Shown here: piece by piece, positions 27,759-35,590 of the stretch | Layout: every line of letters begins with the position of its first letter | How positions within the stretch are numbered: position 1 is the first letter of the stretch | NCBI GenBank assembly: GCA_009993005.1 | Contig: JAACUH010000065.1 | Location: forward strand, 1 to 64,000 | Direction of reading: 5' to 3' | Length of the DNA stretch: 64,000 bases | Origin: Rhodobacterales bacterium | Lineage (GTDB): Bacteria; Pseudomonadota; Alphaproteobacteria; Rhodobacterales; Rhodobacteraceae | The notes under the pieces: model-generated | Told to the model about the DNA's origin: nothing | Database searches by the model: none | What the model saw: the letters and a program-made list of their open reading frames with translations, nothing else | Made by a program: the position numbers and the translations under genes

Positions 27759-29050
27759 TGCAGACGCATTTCACCGAAGCACAGCTTGCCGACCCGGCCA
27801 CGGCGCGGGCAAACGCGATCTTGCGGGCCTGCGTGCATTGCGGGTTCTGCACGGCGACCTGCCCCACCTATCAGGTGCTGGGCGATGAGCTCGACAGTCC
27901 GCGCGGGCGGATCTACCTCATCAAGGACATGCTCGAGAACGCGCGCGTCCCCGATGCGAGCACCGTGCAGCATATCGACCGCTGCCTGTCCTGCCTCGCC
28001 TGCATGACCACCTGCCCCTCGGGCGTGCATTACATGCATCTGGTGGACCATGCCCGCGCCTATATCGAAGAGCATTACGACCGCCCCTGGTCGGACCGCG
28101 CGCTGCGCTGGCTGCTGGCGCGGATCCTGCCCTATCCGGGGCGGTTCCGCCTTGCGCTGCTGGGGGCAAAGATCGGCCGGCCCTTTGCGCGGCTGATGCC
28201 CGACCCGCGCCTGCGCGCGATGCTGGAGATGGCGCCGCGGCAGATCCCGCCGGTCAGCCGCAATGACGACCCGCAGGTGTTTGCCGCGCAAGGGCCGCGG
28301 CGGATGCGGGTGGCGCTGATGACGGGCTGCGCGCAAAAGGCGCTCAACACCGATATCAACGATGCCACGATCCGCCTGCTCACCCGGCATGGCTGCGACG
28401 TGGTGGTGGCCGAGGGTGCAGGCTGCTGCGGGGCGCTGACGCATCACATGGGCAAGGCGGAGGAGAGCCACGCCACCGCGGCGCGCAACATCCGCGCCTG
28501 GACGCGCGAGATGGCGGCGGGGGGGCTGGATGCGATTGTCATCAACACCTCGGGCTGCGGCACCACGGTCAAGGATTACGGGCATATGTTCGCGGGGACC
28601 GGTCTGGCCGCTGAGGCGGCAGCGGTGGCGGCCATCGCGCGCGACGTGTCCGAGGTGCTGGGGCGGCTCGCGCTTCCCGCGGGTGCGCCAAAGGGGTTGC
28701 GCGTGGCCTATCACGCCGCCTGTTCGCTGCAGCACGGTCAAAAGATCAAATCCGCGCCCAAGGAGTTGCTCGCGCGCGCGGGCTTTACCGTGCTCGAGCC
28801 CGCCGACAGCCATCTGTGTTGCGGGTCGGCCGGAACCTACAACCTGATGCAGCCCGAAATCTCGGGCCAGCTCAAGGCGCGCAAGGTCGCGACGCTCGAG
28901 GCGACAGCGCCGCAGGTGATCGCTGCGGGCAATATCGGCTGCATGATGCAGATCGGCGGGGGCACGGCGGTGCCGGTGGTGCATACGGTCGAACTGCTCG
29001 ACTGGGCCACGGGCGGGCCAAAGCCGCCAGCGCTGGCCGAGCTGGCCTAG
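27758..29050 (+). CDS. glcF: Glycolate oxidase iron-sulfur subunit GlcF
   Basis: This 430-residue protein carries two [4Fe-4S] motifs, CVHCGFCTATCP (Cys25, 28, 31, 35) and CLSCLACMTTCP (Cys76, 79, 82, 86), followed by two CCG domains (GAGCCGAL and HLCCGSAGTY). It passes electrons from GlcD/GlcE towards the quinone pool at the inner membrane. It overlaps glcE by one base and is the last gene of the operon. Length and motif order match the GlcF family. Confidence 0.96.
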   Translation: MQTHFTEAQLADPATARANAILRACVHCGFCTATCPTYQVLGDELDSPRGRIYLIKDMLENARVPDASTVQHIDRCLSCLACMTTCPSGVHYMHLVDHARAYIEEHYDRPWSDRALRWLLARILPYPGRFRLALLGAKIGRPFARLMPDPRLRAMLEMAPRQIPPVSRNDDPQVFAAQGPRRMRVALMTGCAQKALNTDINDATIRLLTRHGCDVVVAEGAGCCGALTHHMGKAEESHATAARNIRAWTREMAAGGLDAIVINTSGCGTTVKDYGHMFAGTGLAAEAAAVAAIARDVSEVLGRLALPAGAPKGLRVAYHAACSLQHGQKIKSAPKELLARAGFTVLEPADSHLCCGSAGTYNLMQPEISGQLKARKVATLEATAPQVIAAGNIGCMMQIGGGTAVPVVHTVELLDWATGGPKPPALAELA

Positions 29051-29115
29051 CGCACTTGCCCTAATTGCGCCGCAAGCGGATGATAGACCAACGGCACCTT
29101 TTTGGCGGAGGCCCC

Positions 29116-29925
29116 ATGCGGCGCATCATACTGGCTCTGGGCCTGATCGGGCTGTGCACTGCCGCGCCGGCGCAGGATGCACGGCTGACGTCGCTCGACA
29201 CCGGTGACGACGCGCGGGGATGGGAGGCGGTAGGGCGGCTCGACATCGACGGCAAGGGGTTCTGCACCGGTGCGCTGATCGCGCCCGATCTGGTGCTGAC
29301 GGCCGCGCATTGTCTGTTTGACCGCGCGAGCGGCGCGGTGGTGGACCCCGCGCGCATCGTCTTTCAGGCCGGGCTGCGCAATGGCCGCGCGCTGGCCTAC
29401 CGCGATGTGCGCCGCGCGGTGGCGCATCCCGACTATGTCTATTCCGGCGCCGTGTCGGCGCAGGCCACGCAATATGACCTCGCGCTCTTGCAACTGGTCC
29501 AGCCGATCCGCTCGACCAGCATCATCCCCTTCGAGACCGCCAGCGAGATCGGCGAAGGCGCGCAGGTCGCCGTGGTCTCTTATGCCTTTGACCGGCCCGA
29601 TGCGCCCTCCCTGCAAGAGGTCTGCGACGTCGTGGGCGTGCAGAGCGGGGTGATCGTGTTCACGTGCAACGTCGATTTCGGCTCCTCCGGCGCGCCGATC
29701 TTTCAGGTCAGTGACGGGCGCGCGCGGATCGTGTCGGTGGTGTCGGCCAAGGCCGAGATGGATGGCAACCGGGTCGCGCTGGGGATTTCGCTGGCCGCAC
29801 CGCTCGCGCTTCTGCGCGACCTGATCGGCGGCGCGGGGCTTCTCGCCAGCCCGCCGGGCCAGGTGCGGGTGATCACGCCGGGCCAGCGGGTCGAAACCGG
29901 GGCAAAGTTCGTCAGTCGCCCCTGA
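29116..29925 (+). CDS. Secreted trypsin-like serine protease
   Basis: This 269-residue precursor has a signal peptide (about 1-20, ending APAQ) and an S1-type protease domain with His65 in LTAAHC, Asp121 in QYDLALLQL and Ser191 in FGSSGAPIF. The serine motif departs from the usual GDSGGP: the aspartate before the catalytic serine is replaced by serine, which is worth noting but does not remove the triad. GGCGGAG precedes the ATG at 29116. The enzyme is exported to the periplasm or outside. It is transcribed in the same direction as glcDEF but separated by 65 bp. Confidence 0.85.
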   Translation: MRRIILALGLIGLCTAAPAQDARLTSLDTGDDARGWEAVGRLDIDGKGFCTGALIAPDLVLTAAHCLFDRASGAVVDPARIVFQAGLRNGRALAYRDVRRAVAHPDYVYSGAVSAQATQYDLALLQLVQPIRSTSIIPFETASEIGEGAQVAVVSYAFDRPDAPSLQEVCDVVGVQSGVIVFTCNVDFGSSGAPIFQVSDGRARIVSVVSAKAEMDGNRVALGISLAAPLALLRDLIGGAGLLASPPGQVRVITPGQRVETGAKFVSRP

Positions 29926-29951
29926 CGCCACCTCTGAGCAAGGCCGCGCCT

Positions 29952-29980
29952 CTTGAAACCGCAAGGCGCTTTTCCCAGAT
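29952..29980 (+). promoter_or_regulatory. Heat-shock (RpoH-type) promoter of hsp20
   Basis: CTTGAAA (29952-29958) and CCCAGAT (29974-29980) are separated by 15 bp, a good match to sigma-32-type -35 (CTTGAAA) and -10 (CCCCAT-like) elements. A start near 29987 would give a leader of about 90 nt before the hsp20 ATG. Confidence 0.6.
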
Positions 29981-29987
29981 AAGTCGG

Positions 29988-30078
29988 GTCGCGGCGCCAC
30001 GGATGGGCCGCGACGCCCTGCGGCCTGTCCCGTGACGGGAAGGCCGGACAACCGGTATCGCTCAACGGAGGATTCCCG
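29988..30078 (+). promoter_or_regulatory. Structured hsp20 leader with ROSE-like RNA thermometer
   Basis: Three hairpins can be drawn: GTCGCGGC/GCCGCGAC (29988-30014); GGCC..TCCCG-TGA-CGGGA..GGCC (30022-30045); and GGTATCGCT/AGGATTCC (30054-30076). The last pairs the Shine-Dalgarno AGGA (30069-30072) with TCGCT (30058-30062), leaving one bulged G and a six-base loop. TCGCT matches the UYGCU box that defines ROSE elements, so translation would rise when the helix melts. Confidence 0.6.
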
Positions 30079-30549
30079 ATGCGACATTTCGATCTTGCCC
30101 CCCTTTACCGCGCCACGGTCGGCTTTGACCAGATCGCCGACCTGATGGACCGTGTGCTGGCCAATGACGTGGGCCAGACCAACTATCCGCCCTACAACAT
30201 CGAAAAGACAGCCGATGACGGCTGGCGGATCACGATCGCCGTGGCCGGCTTTTCCGATGCCGACCTGAATGTCGAGGTGCGCGAGAATGCGCTGATCGTC
30301 ACCGCCCGCAAGGCCGAGGACGAAGGCGAGGCGACCCGCCGTTTCCTGCATCGCGGCATCGCCACCCGCGCGTTCGAGCGGCGCTTTCACCTTGCCGACC
30401 ATGTGCGCGTCACGGGCGCGAGCCATACTGACGGGTTGCTGCACATCGACCTGCTGCGCGAAGTGCCCGAGGCACTGAAGCCGCGCCGCATCGCCATCGC
30501 CAAGGCCGCGCCGGCGGGCGCGCTTGTCGAAAGCACGGTCGTCGCCTGA
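30079..30549 (+). CDS. Small heat-shock protein, Hsp20 (IbpA-like)
   Basis: This 156-residue alpha-crystallin-domain chaperone begins MRHFDLAPLYRATVGFDQIA, has the class A N-terminal pattern NYPPYNIEKTADDGWRITIA, and the conserved RAFERRFHLADHVRV region with the C-terminal partner strand. It holds unfolding proteins in the cytoplasm. The ATG at 30079 follows GGAGGA, which is itself sequestered in a ROSE-like hairpin; an RpoH-type promoter lies further upstream. Both point to heat induction at transcription and translation. Confidence 0.95.
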   Translation: MRHFDLAPLYRATVGFDQIADLMDRVLANDVGQTNYPPYNIEKTADDGWRITIAVAGFSDADLNVEVRENALIVTARKAEDEGEATRRFLHRGIATRAFERRFHLADHVRVTGASHTDGLLHIDLLREVPEALKPRRIAIAKAAPAGALVESTVVA

Positions 30550-30599
30550 GGCGGGCGCGTCCCGGGCCCGATCAGGGCGCGACACCATGCCTGCCGATT

Positions 30600-30629
30600 G
30601 CCTGCCGATTGACCATTCCATCGGCAGGC
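30600..30629 (+). other. Inverted repeat after hsp20 with tandem 11-bp duplication
   Basis: GCCTGCCGAT (30600-30609) and ATCGGCAGGC (30620-30629) form a perfect 10-bp stem with a 10-base loop. The left arm is the second copy of a tandem 11-bp duplication (GCCTGCCGATT at 30589-30599 and 30600-30610). There is no T-tract, so a terminator role is uncertain; it lies between hsp20 and the acyltransferase gene. Confidence 0.55.
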
Positions 30630-30649
30630 GTTCCCCCGCATAAAGAGGG

Positions 30650-31525
30650 ATGATCCAATCTCCCTTTCACGCCACATGGCAACACCTGCGCTACCTGCCG
30701 CTCTGGTCGGCGCTGACCGTCAACCGCTTTCGCGCCTTTGACCGCCGGTCGCGGGCGCTGGGCACGGCGGTGGGACTGGTGCTGCGCTGGTTTCCGGTGG
30801 CGCGCCGTCGCTGCGACCGCGAGATCCTGCGCGTCTTTCCCGCGATGCCCCGGCCCGACAGGATGCGCCTGATCCGCGCGGTCGGACAGAACATGGGCCG
30901 CACCCTGTTCGAGATCTACCACGCCCCCGCCTTTCAGGCCCGGCCCGCACGCTTCAGCGTCGCGGGCCCGGGACTCGACGCGCTGACAGCCGCCCGTGCG
31001 GCGGGGCGGGGCGCGATCATCGTCTCGGGCCATTTCGGGCAATGGGACGCCGTGCGCGCCGTGCTCAAGGCGCGCGGGATGGAGACGGGCGCCGTCTATC
31101 GCCCGCAGACCAACCGCCACTATCAGCGCCGCCTGCTCGCCGGGATCAAGGCGGGCGGTCAGCCGATCCTGCCCACCGGCGCGCGCGGCACCGGGCAGAT
31201 GGTGCGCCACCTGAAACAGGGCGGGTTCGTCGCGATCCTGCTCGACGAGAAATACCCCGAGGGCGAACGGCTCGATTTTCTGGGCCTGCCTGCGCTCACC
31301 TCGCTGGCTGCCGCACGGATGGCGCTCAGATACGACGTGCCGCTGGTGCCCGCCTATGGCACCCGGACAGGCGACGGCAGCACCTTTGCCGTGGAGTTCG
31401 AGGCGCCGATCCCGCCCAGCGACCCGCGCACCATGACGCAGGCCGCCAATGACAGCCTCGCCGCGCGGGTGCGGGCGCGGCCGGAACAGTGGTACTGGCT
31501 CTTGCGCCGCTGGCAGGGGGCCTGA
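30650..31525 (+). CDS. Lysophospholipid / lauroyl acyltransferase family protein (LpxL/HtrB-like)
   Basis: This 291-residue protein has the acyltransferase catalytic motif HFGQWD (His128, Asp133) and the partner block ILLDEKYPEGERLDFLG (about residues 196-212), as in lauroyl/myristoyl acyltransferases that add secondary acyl chains to lipid A. It has no clear long membrane span but a hydrophobic segment near 38-50, which fits a membrane-associated enzyme. It ends 18 bp before the convergent polA stop. Ornithine-lipid or other glycerolipid acyltransferases are alternatives. Confidence 0.87.
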   Translation: MIQSPFHATWQHLRYLPLWSALTVNRFRAFDRRSRALGTAVGLVLRWFPVARRRCDREILRVFPAMPRPDRMRLIRAVGQNMGRTLFEIYHAPAFQARPARFSVAGPGLDALTAARAAGRGAIIVSGHFGQWDAVRAVLKARGMETGAVYRPQTNRHYQRRLLAGIKAGGQPILPTGARGTGQMVRHLKQGGFVAILLDEKYPEGERLDFLGLPALTSLAAARMALRYDVPLVPAYGTRTGDGSTFAVEFEAPIPPSDPRTMTQAANDSLAARVRARPEQWYWLLRRWQGA

Positions 31526-31543
31526 GAAAGGCCCGCGGCGGCG

Positions 31544-34345
31544 TCAATGCGCCTGCGCCCAGTTCGGCCCCTGCCCCGCCTCGACCGTCAGATGCACATC
31601 CAGCCGCACCGCCGGCATCGCCGCGTCCTGCATCACGTCGCGCGCCACGCCGATCAGCGCCTCGGCCGCGCCCTCATCGACCTCGAACAGCAGTTCGTCG
31701 TGAACCTGGAGCAGCATCTTCGCGGGCAGCCCGGCAATCGCCCGGTCCATGCGGATCATCGCGCGGCGGATCACATCCGCCGCCGTCCCCTGAATGGGCG
31801 CGTTGATCGCCGCGCGCTTGGCAAAGCCCGCCGTCGGCCCCTTGGCGTTGATCTCGGGCGTGTGGATCTTGCGGCCGAACAGCGTGACCACATGGCCATG
31901 CGCCTTGGCATAGGCGACCGTGTCGTCCATATAGGCGCGGATGCCGGGAAACCTCTCGAAATAGCGGTCGATGAACCCCTGCGCCTCGCCTCGCGGAATG
32001 CGCAGGTTGCGCGCGAGGCCAAAGCCCGAGATGCCATAGATCACGCCAAAGTTGATCGCCTTGGCCTGCCGCCGGATGTCGGGCGTCATCTGGTCGAGCG
32101 GCACGCCGAACATCTCGGACGCGGTCATCGCGTGGATGTCATGGCCTTCGCGGAACGCGGCCTTGAGCGTGTCGATCCCCGCCACATGCGCGAGGATGCG
32201 CAGCTCGATCTGGGAATAGTCGAGCGAGACCAGCACCTTGCCCGGCTCTGCGACAAATGCCTCGCGGATGCGGCGGCCCTCTTCGCTGCGCACGGGAATG
32301 TTTTGCAGGTTCGGGTCGGTCGAGGCGAGCCGCCCGGTATTGGCCCCCGCGATGGAATAAGAGGTATGCACGCGCCCGGTGTCGGGGTTGATATGATCCT
32401 GAAGCGCGTCGGTATAGGTCGATTTGAGCTTGCTCAACTGCCGCCAGTCCAGAACCAGCCCCGGCAGCGCATGTTCGGTCGCAAGGTCCTCGAGCACATC
32501 GGCGCCGGTCGCATAGGCGCCGGTCTTGCCCTTTGTGCCGCCGGGCAGGCCCATCTCGTCGAACAGGATCTCGCCCAGTTGCTTGGGGCTGCCCACGTTG
32601 AAGGCGCGGCCCGCGACCTGATGGATTTCCGCCTCGAGCCCCGCCATTTTCTGCGCGAATGCGTTGGACATCCGCGAGAGCGTGTCGCGGTCCACGCGGA
32701 TGCCCGCCATCTCCATCCGCGCCAGCACCGGCACCAGCGGCCGCTCGAGCGTCTCATAGACGGTCGTCACCCGGGCGCGGTGAAGCTGCGGGCGGAACGC
32801 CTCCCACAGGCGCAGGGTCACGTCGGCATCCTCGGCGGCATAGCGCACGGCATCGGCGACAGGCACGCGGTCAAAGGTGATCGCGCCTTTGCCGCCGCCC
32901 AGCAAGCTCTTGATCTCGATGGGGTTATGGCCAAGGTAGCGGTCCGACAGCGCATCCATGCCGTGATTGTGCAGGCCTGCGTGCATCGCGTAGGACATCA
33001 GCATCGTGTCGTCGATCGGCGCCACGTCGATGCCGAGCCGGGCAAAGATCTTGGCATCGTATTTCATGTTCTGCCCGATCTTGAGGATGCTCGCATCCTC
33101 GAGCAGGGGCTTGAGCAGCGCCAGCGCCTCGGCCATCTCCATCTGCCCCTCGGCCCGCGCGTCCGAGCCAAAGAGGTCGCCCGAGGCCGCCGCCTTGTGC
33201 CCCAGCGGAATGTAGCAGGCCTGCCCCGCCGTGACGCAGAGCGAGATGCCCACCAGCTCTGCCCGCATCTCGTCGAGCGATGTGGTTTCGGTATCCACCG
33301 CGACATGGCCGCGTTCATAGGCCCGGTCGAGCCAAACCTGCAACGCGGCCGCGTCCGTCACCGCCTCATAGGCGGCATGGTCAAAGGGGATCGCCGGCGC
33401 AGCCTCTGGCGTCACCGCCGGCATGGCAGGCTCGGCCACCACAGGCACAGCGACGCCAAGCCTGTCCGCGACGCGCCGGGTGATCGAGCGGAACTCCATC
33501 TCGTTCAGAAAGCCCAGGAGCGCCGCAGGGTCGGGCACCCGCACCTCGAGCGTGTCGAGACCAAAGTCGAGCGGCGTCTGCGCGTCGAGCTGCACGAGCT
33601 GTTTCGACAGGCGGATCTGGTCGGCGTTGTCGATCAGGGTCTGGCGGCGCTTGTCCTGCCTGATCTCGCCGGCGCGCGCGAGAAGGCTTTCAAGGTCGCC
33701 AAACTCGTTGATGAGCAGCGCCGCCGTCTTGATCCCGATGCCGGGCGCGCCGGGGACGTTGTCAACCGAATCGCCCGCCAGCGCCTGCACATCGACGACC
33801 CGCTCGGGGCCGACGCCGAATTTCTCGATCACGCCGTCGCGGTCGATCACCTTGTCCTTCATCGGGTCGCGCATCTGCACCGCGTCGCCCACCAGTTGCA
33901 TCAGGTCCTTGTCGGACGAAATGATCGTCACGCGACCGCCCGCTTCGACCGCCTGCCGGGCGAGGGTGGCAATGATGTCGTCGGCCTCGTAATTCTCGAT
34001 CTCGATGCAGGCGACGTTGAAGGCCCGCGTGGCCTGCCGCGTGAGCGGGAACTGCGGGCGCAGATCCTCGGGCAGTTCCGGGCGGTTCGCCTTGTAAAGC
34101 GGGTAGAGCGCGTTGCGGAAGGTCTTTGCCGAATGATCGAAGATCACGGCGATATGGGTCGGCGCGTCCTGTCCGCCGTCCCGGGTGATCTCGTTCCACA
34201 GAATGTTGCAAAATCCACTGACAGCCCCGACCGGAAGCCCATCGGATTTGCGCGTCAGCGGCGGCAATGCGTGATAGGCGCGAAAGATATAGGCCGACCC
34301 GTCGATCAGGTGCAGATGACAGCCCTTGCCGAATTGCGTCTGCAT
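31544..34345 (-). CDS. polA: DNA polymerase I
   Basis: This 933-residue protein has all three domains. The 5'-3' exonuclease (about 1-290) includes LIDGSAYIFRAYHALPPLT and ALAGDSVDNVPGAPGIGIKT. The 3'-5' exonuclease appears active, with VAVDTETTSLDEM. The polymerase domain has VSLDYSQIELRILAHVAGI, RQAKAINFGVIYGISGFG and QVHDELLFEV. The ATG at 34345 has GGAGGA upstream; longer frames run antisense through the divergent small gene. It fills Okazaki gaps and repairs DNA. A very long open frame on the opposite strand is an antisense artefact of GC-rich codon use. Confidence 0.97.
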   Translation of the reverse strand: MQTQFGKGCHLHLIDGSAYIFRAYHALPPLTRKSDGLPVGAVSGFCNILWNEITRDGGQDAPTHIAVIFDHSAKTFRNALYPLYKANRPELPEDLRPQFPLTRQATRAFNVACIEIENYEADDIIATLARQAVEAGGRVTIISSDKDLMQLVGDAVQMRDPMKDKVIDRDGVIEKFGVGPERVVDVQALAGDSVDNVPGAPGIGIKTAALLINEFGDLESLLARAGEIRQDKRRQTLIDNADQIRLSKQLVQLDAQTPLDFGLDTLEVRVPDPAALLGFLNEMEFRSITRRVADRLGVAVPVVAEPAMPAVTPEAAPAIPFDHAAYEAVTDAAALQVWLDRAYERGHVAVDTETTSLDEMRAELVGISLCVTAGQACYIPLGHKAAASGDLFGSDARAEGQMEMAEALALLKPLLEDASILKIGQNMKYDAKIFARLGIDVAPIDDTMLMSYAMHAGLHNHGMDALSDRYLGHNPIEIKSLLGGGKGAITFDRVPVADAVRYAAEDADVTLRLWEAFRPQLHRARVTTVYETLERPLVPVLARMEMAGIRVDRDTLSRMSNAFAQKMAGLEAEIHQVAGRAFNVGSPKQLGEILFDEMGLPGGTKGKTGAYATGADVLEDLATEHALPGLVLDWRQLSKLKSTYTDALQDHINPDTGRVHTSYSIAGANTGRLASTDPNLQNIPVRSEEGRRIREAFVAEPGKVLVSLDYSQIELRILAHVAGIDTLKAAFREGHDIHAMTASEMFGVPLDQMTPDIRRQAKAINFGVIYGISGFGLARNLRIPRGEAQGFIDRYFERFPGIRAYMDDTVAYAKAHGHVVTLFGRKIHTPEINAKGPTAGFAKRAAINAPIQGTAADVIRRAMIRMDRAIAGLPAKMLLQVHDELLFEVDEGAAEALIGVARDVMQDAAMPAVRLDVHLTVEAGQGPNWAQAH

Positions 34346-34382
34346 GATAGGTCCTCCGAAGTGGTTCAGGAAAGGTTGTGGC

Positions 34383-34856
34383 ATGATCTTGCGTGGTGTT
34401 CCAGTTGCGGTTCTGTGCTTGTTCGCGGCGGGAATGTCCGGTGCACAAGAGGCCAGCCCGGCCTGCGCGGCGATCCCCGGGAGCACCGAGTCCTGTGTCC
34501 GGGTGCTGGCCTGCATCGGGACAGCGGGGCTGTGGTTCGACGCACAGGCCATCGGCTGGGACACCGGCACGGTGCACGGGTCCACCAGCGATGGCAGCCC
34601 CTGCACCGGGACCTGGAATGCCGACGGCCCGCTGGGCATGGGTGTGGCCGCACTGCGCTGCGACAGCGGGCTCACGGCGGATGTGTTTTATTACAATCAG
34701 GACAATGCGACAGGCACAGTGATCGGCGCCGGGCAGGACAATCGCGGGCGGGGTATCTCGGTGTGGACCGGGACCAATGTGCTGGAGTTCCTGACGCCGG
34801 ATGGCCACCTGGCCGCCCGCCTGCCCTGTGGTGGCGGCGAGATCCCGATCAGCTAG
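34383..34856 (+). CDS. Small secreted cysteine-containing protein
   Basis: This 157-residue precursor has a signal peptide (about 1-20, MILRGVPVAVLCLFAAGMSG then AQ). The mature part has cysteines in ASPACAAI, ESCVRV, LACIGT, SPCTGTW, LRCDSG and LPCGGG, so three disulphides are possible. The mature part is rich in Gly, Thr and Asp. It is divergent from polA, with 37 bp between the start codons. I do not recognise the family; periplasmic or secreted location is the only safe inference. Confidence 0.75.
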   Translation: MILRGVPVAVLCLFAAGMSGAQEASPACAAIPGSTESCVRVLACIGTAGLWFDAQAIGWDTGTVHGSTSDGSPCTGTWNADGPLGMGVAALRCDSGLTADVFYYNQDNATGTVIGAGQDNRGRGISVWTGTNVLEFLTPDGHLAARLPCGGGEIPIS

Positions 34857-34862
34857 GCGGGC

Positions 34863-35045
34863 TCAGGCCGCCTTGTCGCGAAAGCTCTCGTGGATGTAGC
34901 GGCAATCGCAATAGGGGCACTCCACCGTGCCCGTCTCATGCGGCAGCGACAGCCAGACGCGCGGATGGCCCAGTGCGCCGACGCCGCCATCGCAGGAAAC
35001 GCGCCATTGGCTGACATATTTGGTCTCGGGTGCGGGAAGGGTCAT
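34863..35045 (-). CDS. CHCC zinc-finger protein (NDUFS6-like)
   Basis: This 60-residue protein has Cys18 and His27 (CDGGVGALGHPRVWL) and Cys43 and Cys46 (GTVECPYCDCRYI), the zinc ligands of the zf-CHCC domain of mitochondrial complex I subunit NDUFS6. Alphaproteobacteria keep a free-standing homologue, presumed to act in complex I assembly or stability. It is a very small gene but the motif is diagnostic. Its stop lies six bases after the convergent stop of the secreted-protein gene. Confidence 0.9.
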   Translation of the reverse strand: MTLPAPETKYVSQWRVSCDGGVGALGHPRVWLSLPHETGTVECPYCDCRYIHESFRDKAA

Positions 35046-35143
35046 GTCTGGCCTGTCTTGTGCGAACTGCCCCTTTCTAGCGCCCGGCAGCGGGGGCGGG
35101 CAAGGGCGGAAAGACCGGCGCGCAGCGCATCGGGCCGGGACGA

Positions 35144-35167
35144 AAGAATTTTCGTACGAAAATTCTT
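35144..35167. repeat. Perfect 24-bp palindrome, left copy
   Basis: Both arms match at every position (AAGAATTTTCGT / ACGAAAATTCTT), centred on CGTACG. It is strongly AT-rich in a GC-rich genome. It lies between the zinc-finger gene start and the HIT gene stop, two bases from a second palindrome with the same core. Confidence 0.9.
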
Positions 35168-35169
35168 GG

Positions 35170-35193
35170 AGGATTTTTCGTACGAAAAATCCT
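35170..35193. repeat. Perfect 24-bp palindrome, right copy
   Basis: The arms AGGATTTTTCGT / ACGAAAAATCCT match perfectly and share the core TTTTCGTACGAAAA with the left copy; the two centres are 26 bp apart. As RNA either copy forms a long hairpin, so they might terminate the HIT transcript (minus strand); as DNA they could bind a dimeric regulator of the zinc-finger gene. Confidence 0.9.
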
Positions 35194-35219
35194 GCCCCGC
35201 CGGGGACGCTGCGCCGCGC

Positions 35220-35579
35220 TCAGGGCAGCATGCGGCCCAGCGACCGGCCGCCGAGGATATGCAGGTGGAAATGCGGCACCTCCTGCAGCCCGTCCTCGCG
35301 GGTGTTGGCGATGGCGCGGAACCCGGGCGCGAGCCCGCTGATCCGGCAGACCTCGGCCACGGCCGCCATGAACCCCGCCTGTTCTTCGGCGCTGGCCTCG
35401 GCCGCGAAATGATCGAGGCTCATGTAGGCCCCCTTGGGGATCACCAGCACATGCACCGGCGCCTGCGGATTGATGTCGTGAAAGGCGAGCGCATGGGCGT
35501 TCTCGAATACGGTCCTGTTGGGGATCTCCCCGCGCAGAATGCGGGCAAAGATGTTTTGCGGATCATAGGCATAGGTCAT
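35220..35579 (-). CDS. HIT family nucleotide hydrolase (HINT-like)
   Basis: This 119-residue protein carries the histidine triad HFHLHIL (His103, 105, 107) and the N-terminal FARILRGEIPNRTVFENAHA pattern of the HINT branch, which hydrolyses nucleoside phosphoramidates. Length and motif spacing are normal. It is cytoplasmic. It lies 11 bp downstream of the glycosyltransferase gene on the same strand, so the two are probably co-transcribed. Confidence 0.95.
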   Translation of the reverse strand: MTYAYDPQNIFARILRGEIPNRTVFENAHALAFHDINPQAPVHVLVIPKGAYMSLDHFAAEASAEEQAGFMAAVAEVCRISGLAPGFRAIANTREDGLQEVPHFHLHILGGRSLGRMLP

Positions 35580-35590
35580 GGCTGGGCCTT

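Noticed and set aside
31547-35014. A 1155-codon open frame on the plus strand opposite polA
   Set aside because: It is antisense to a complete, motif-rich DNA polymerase I and its translation is Arg/His-rich low-complexity sequence with no domain, as expected for GC-rich codon shadows.
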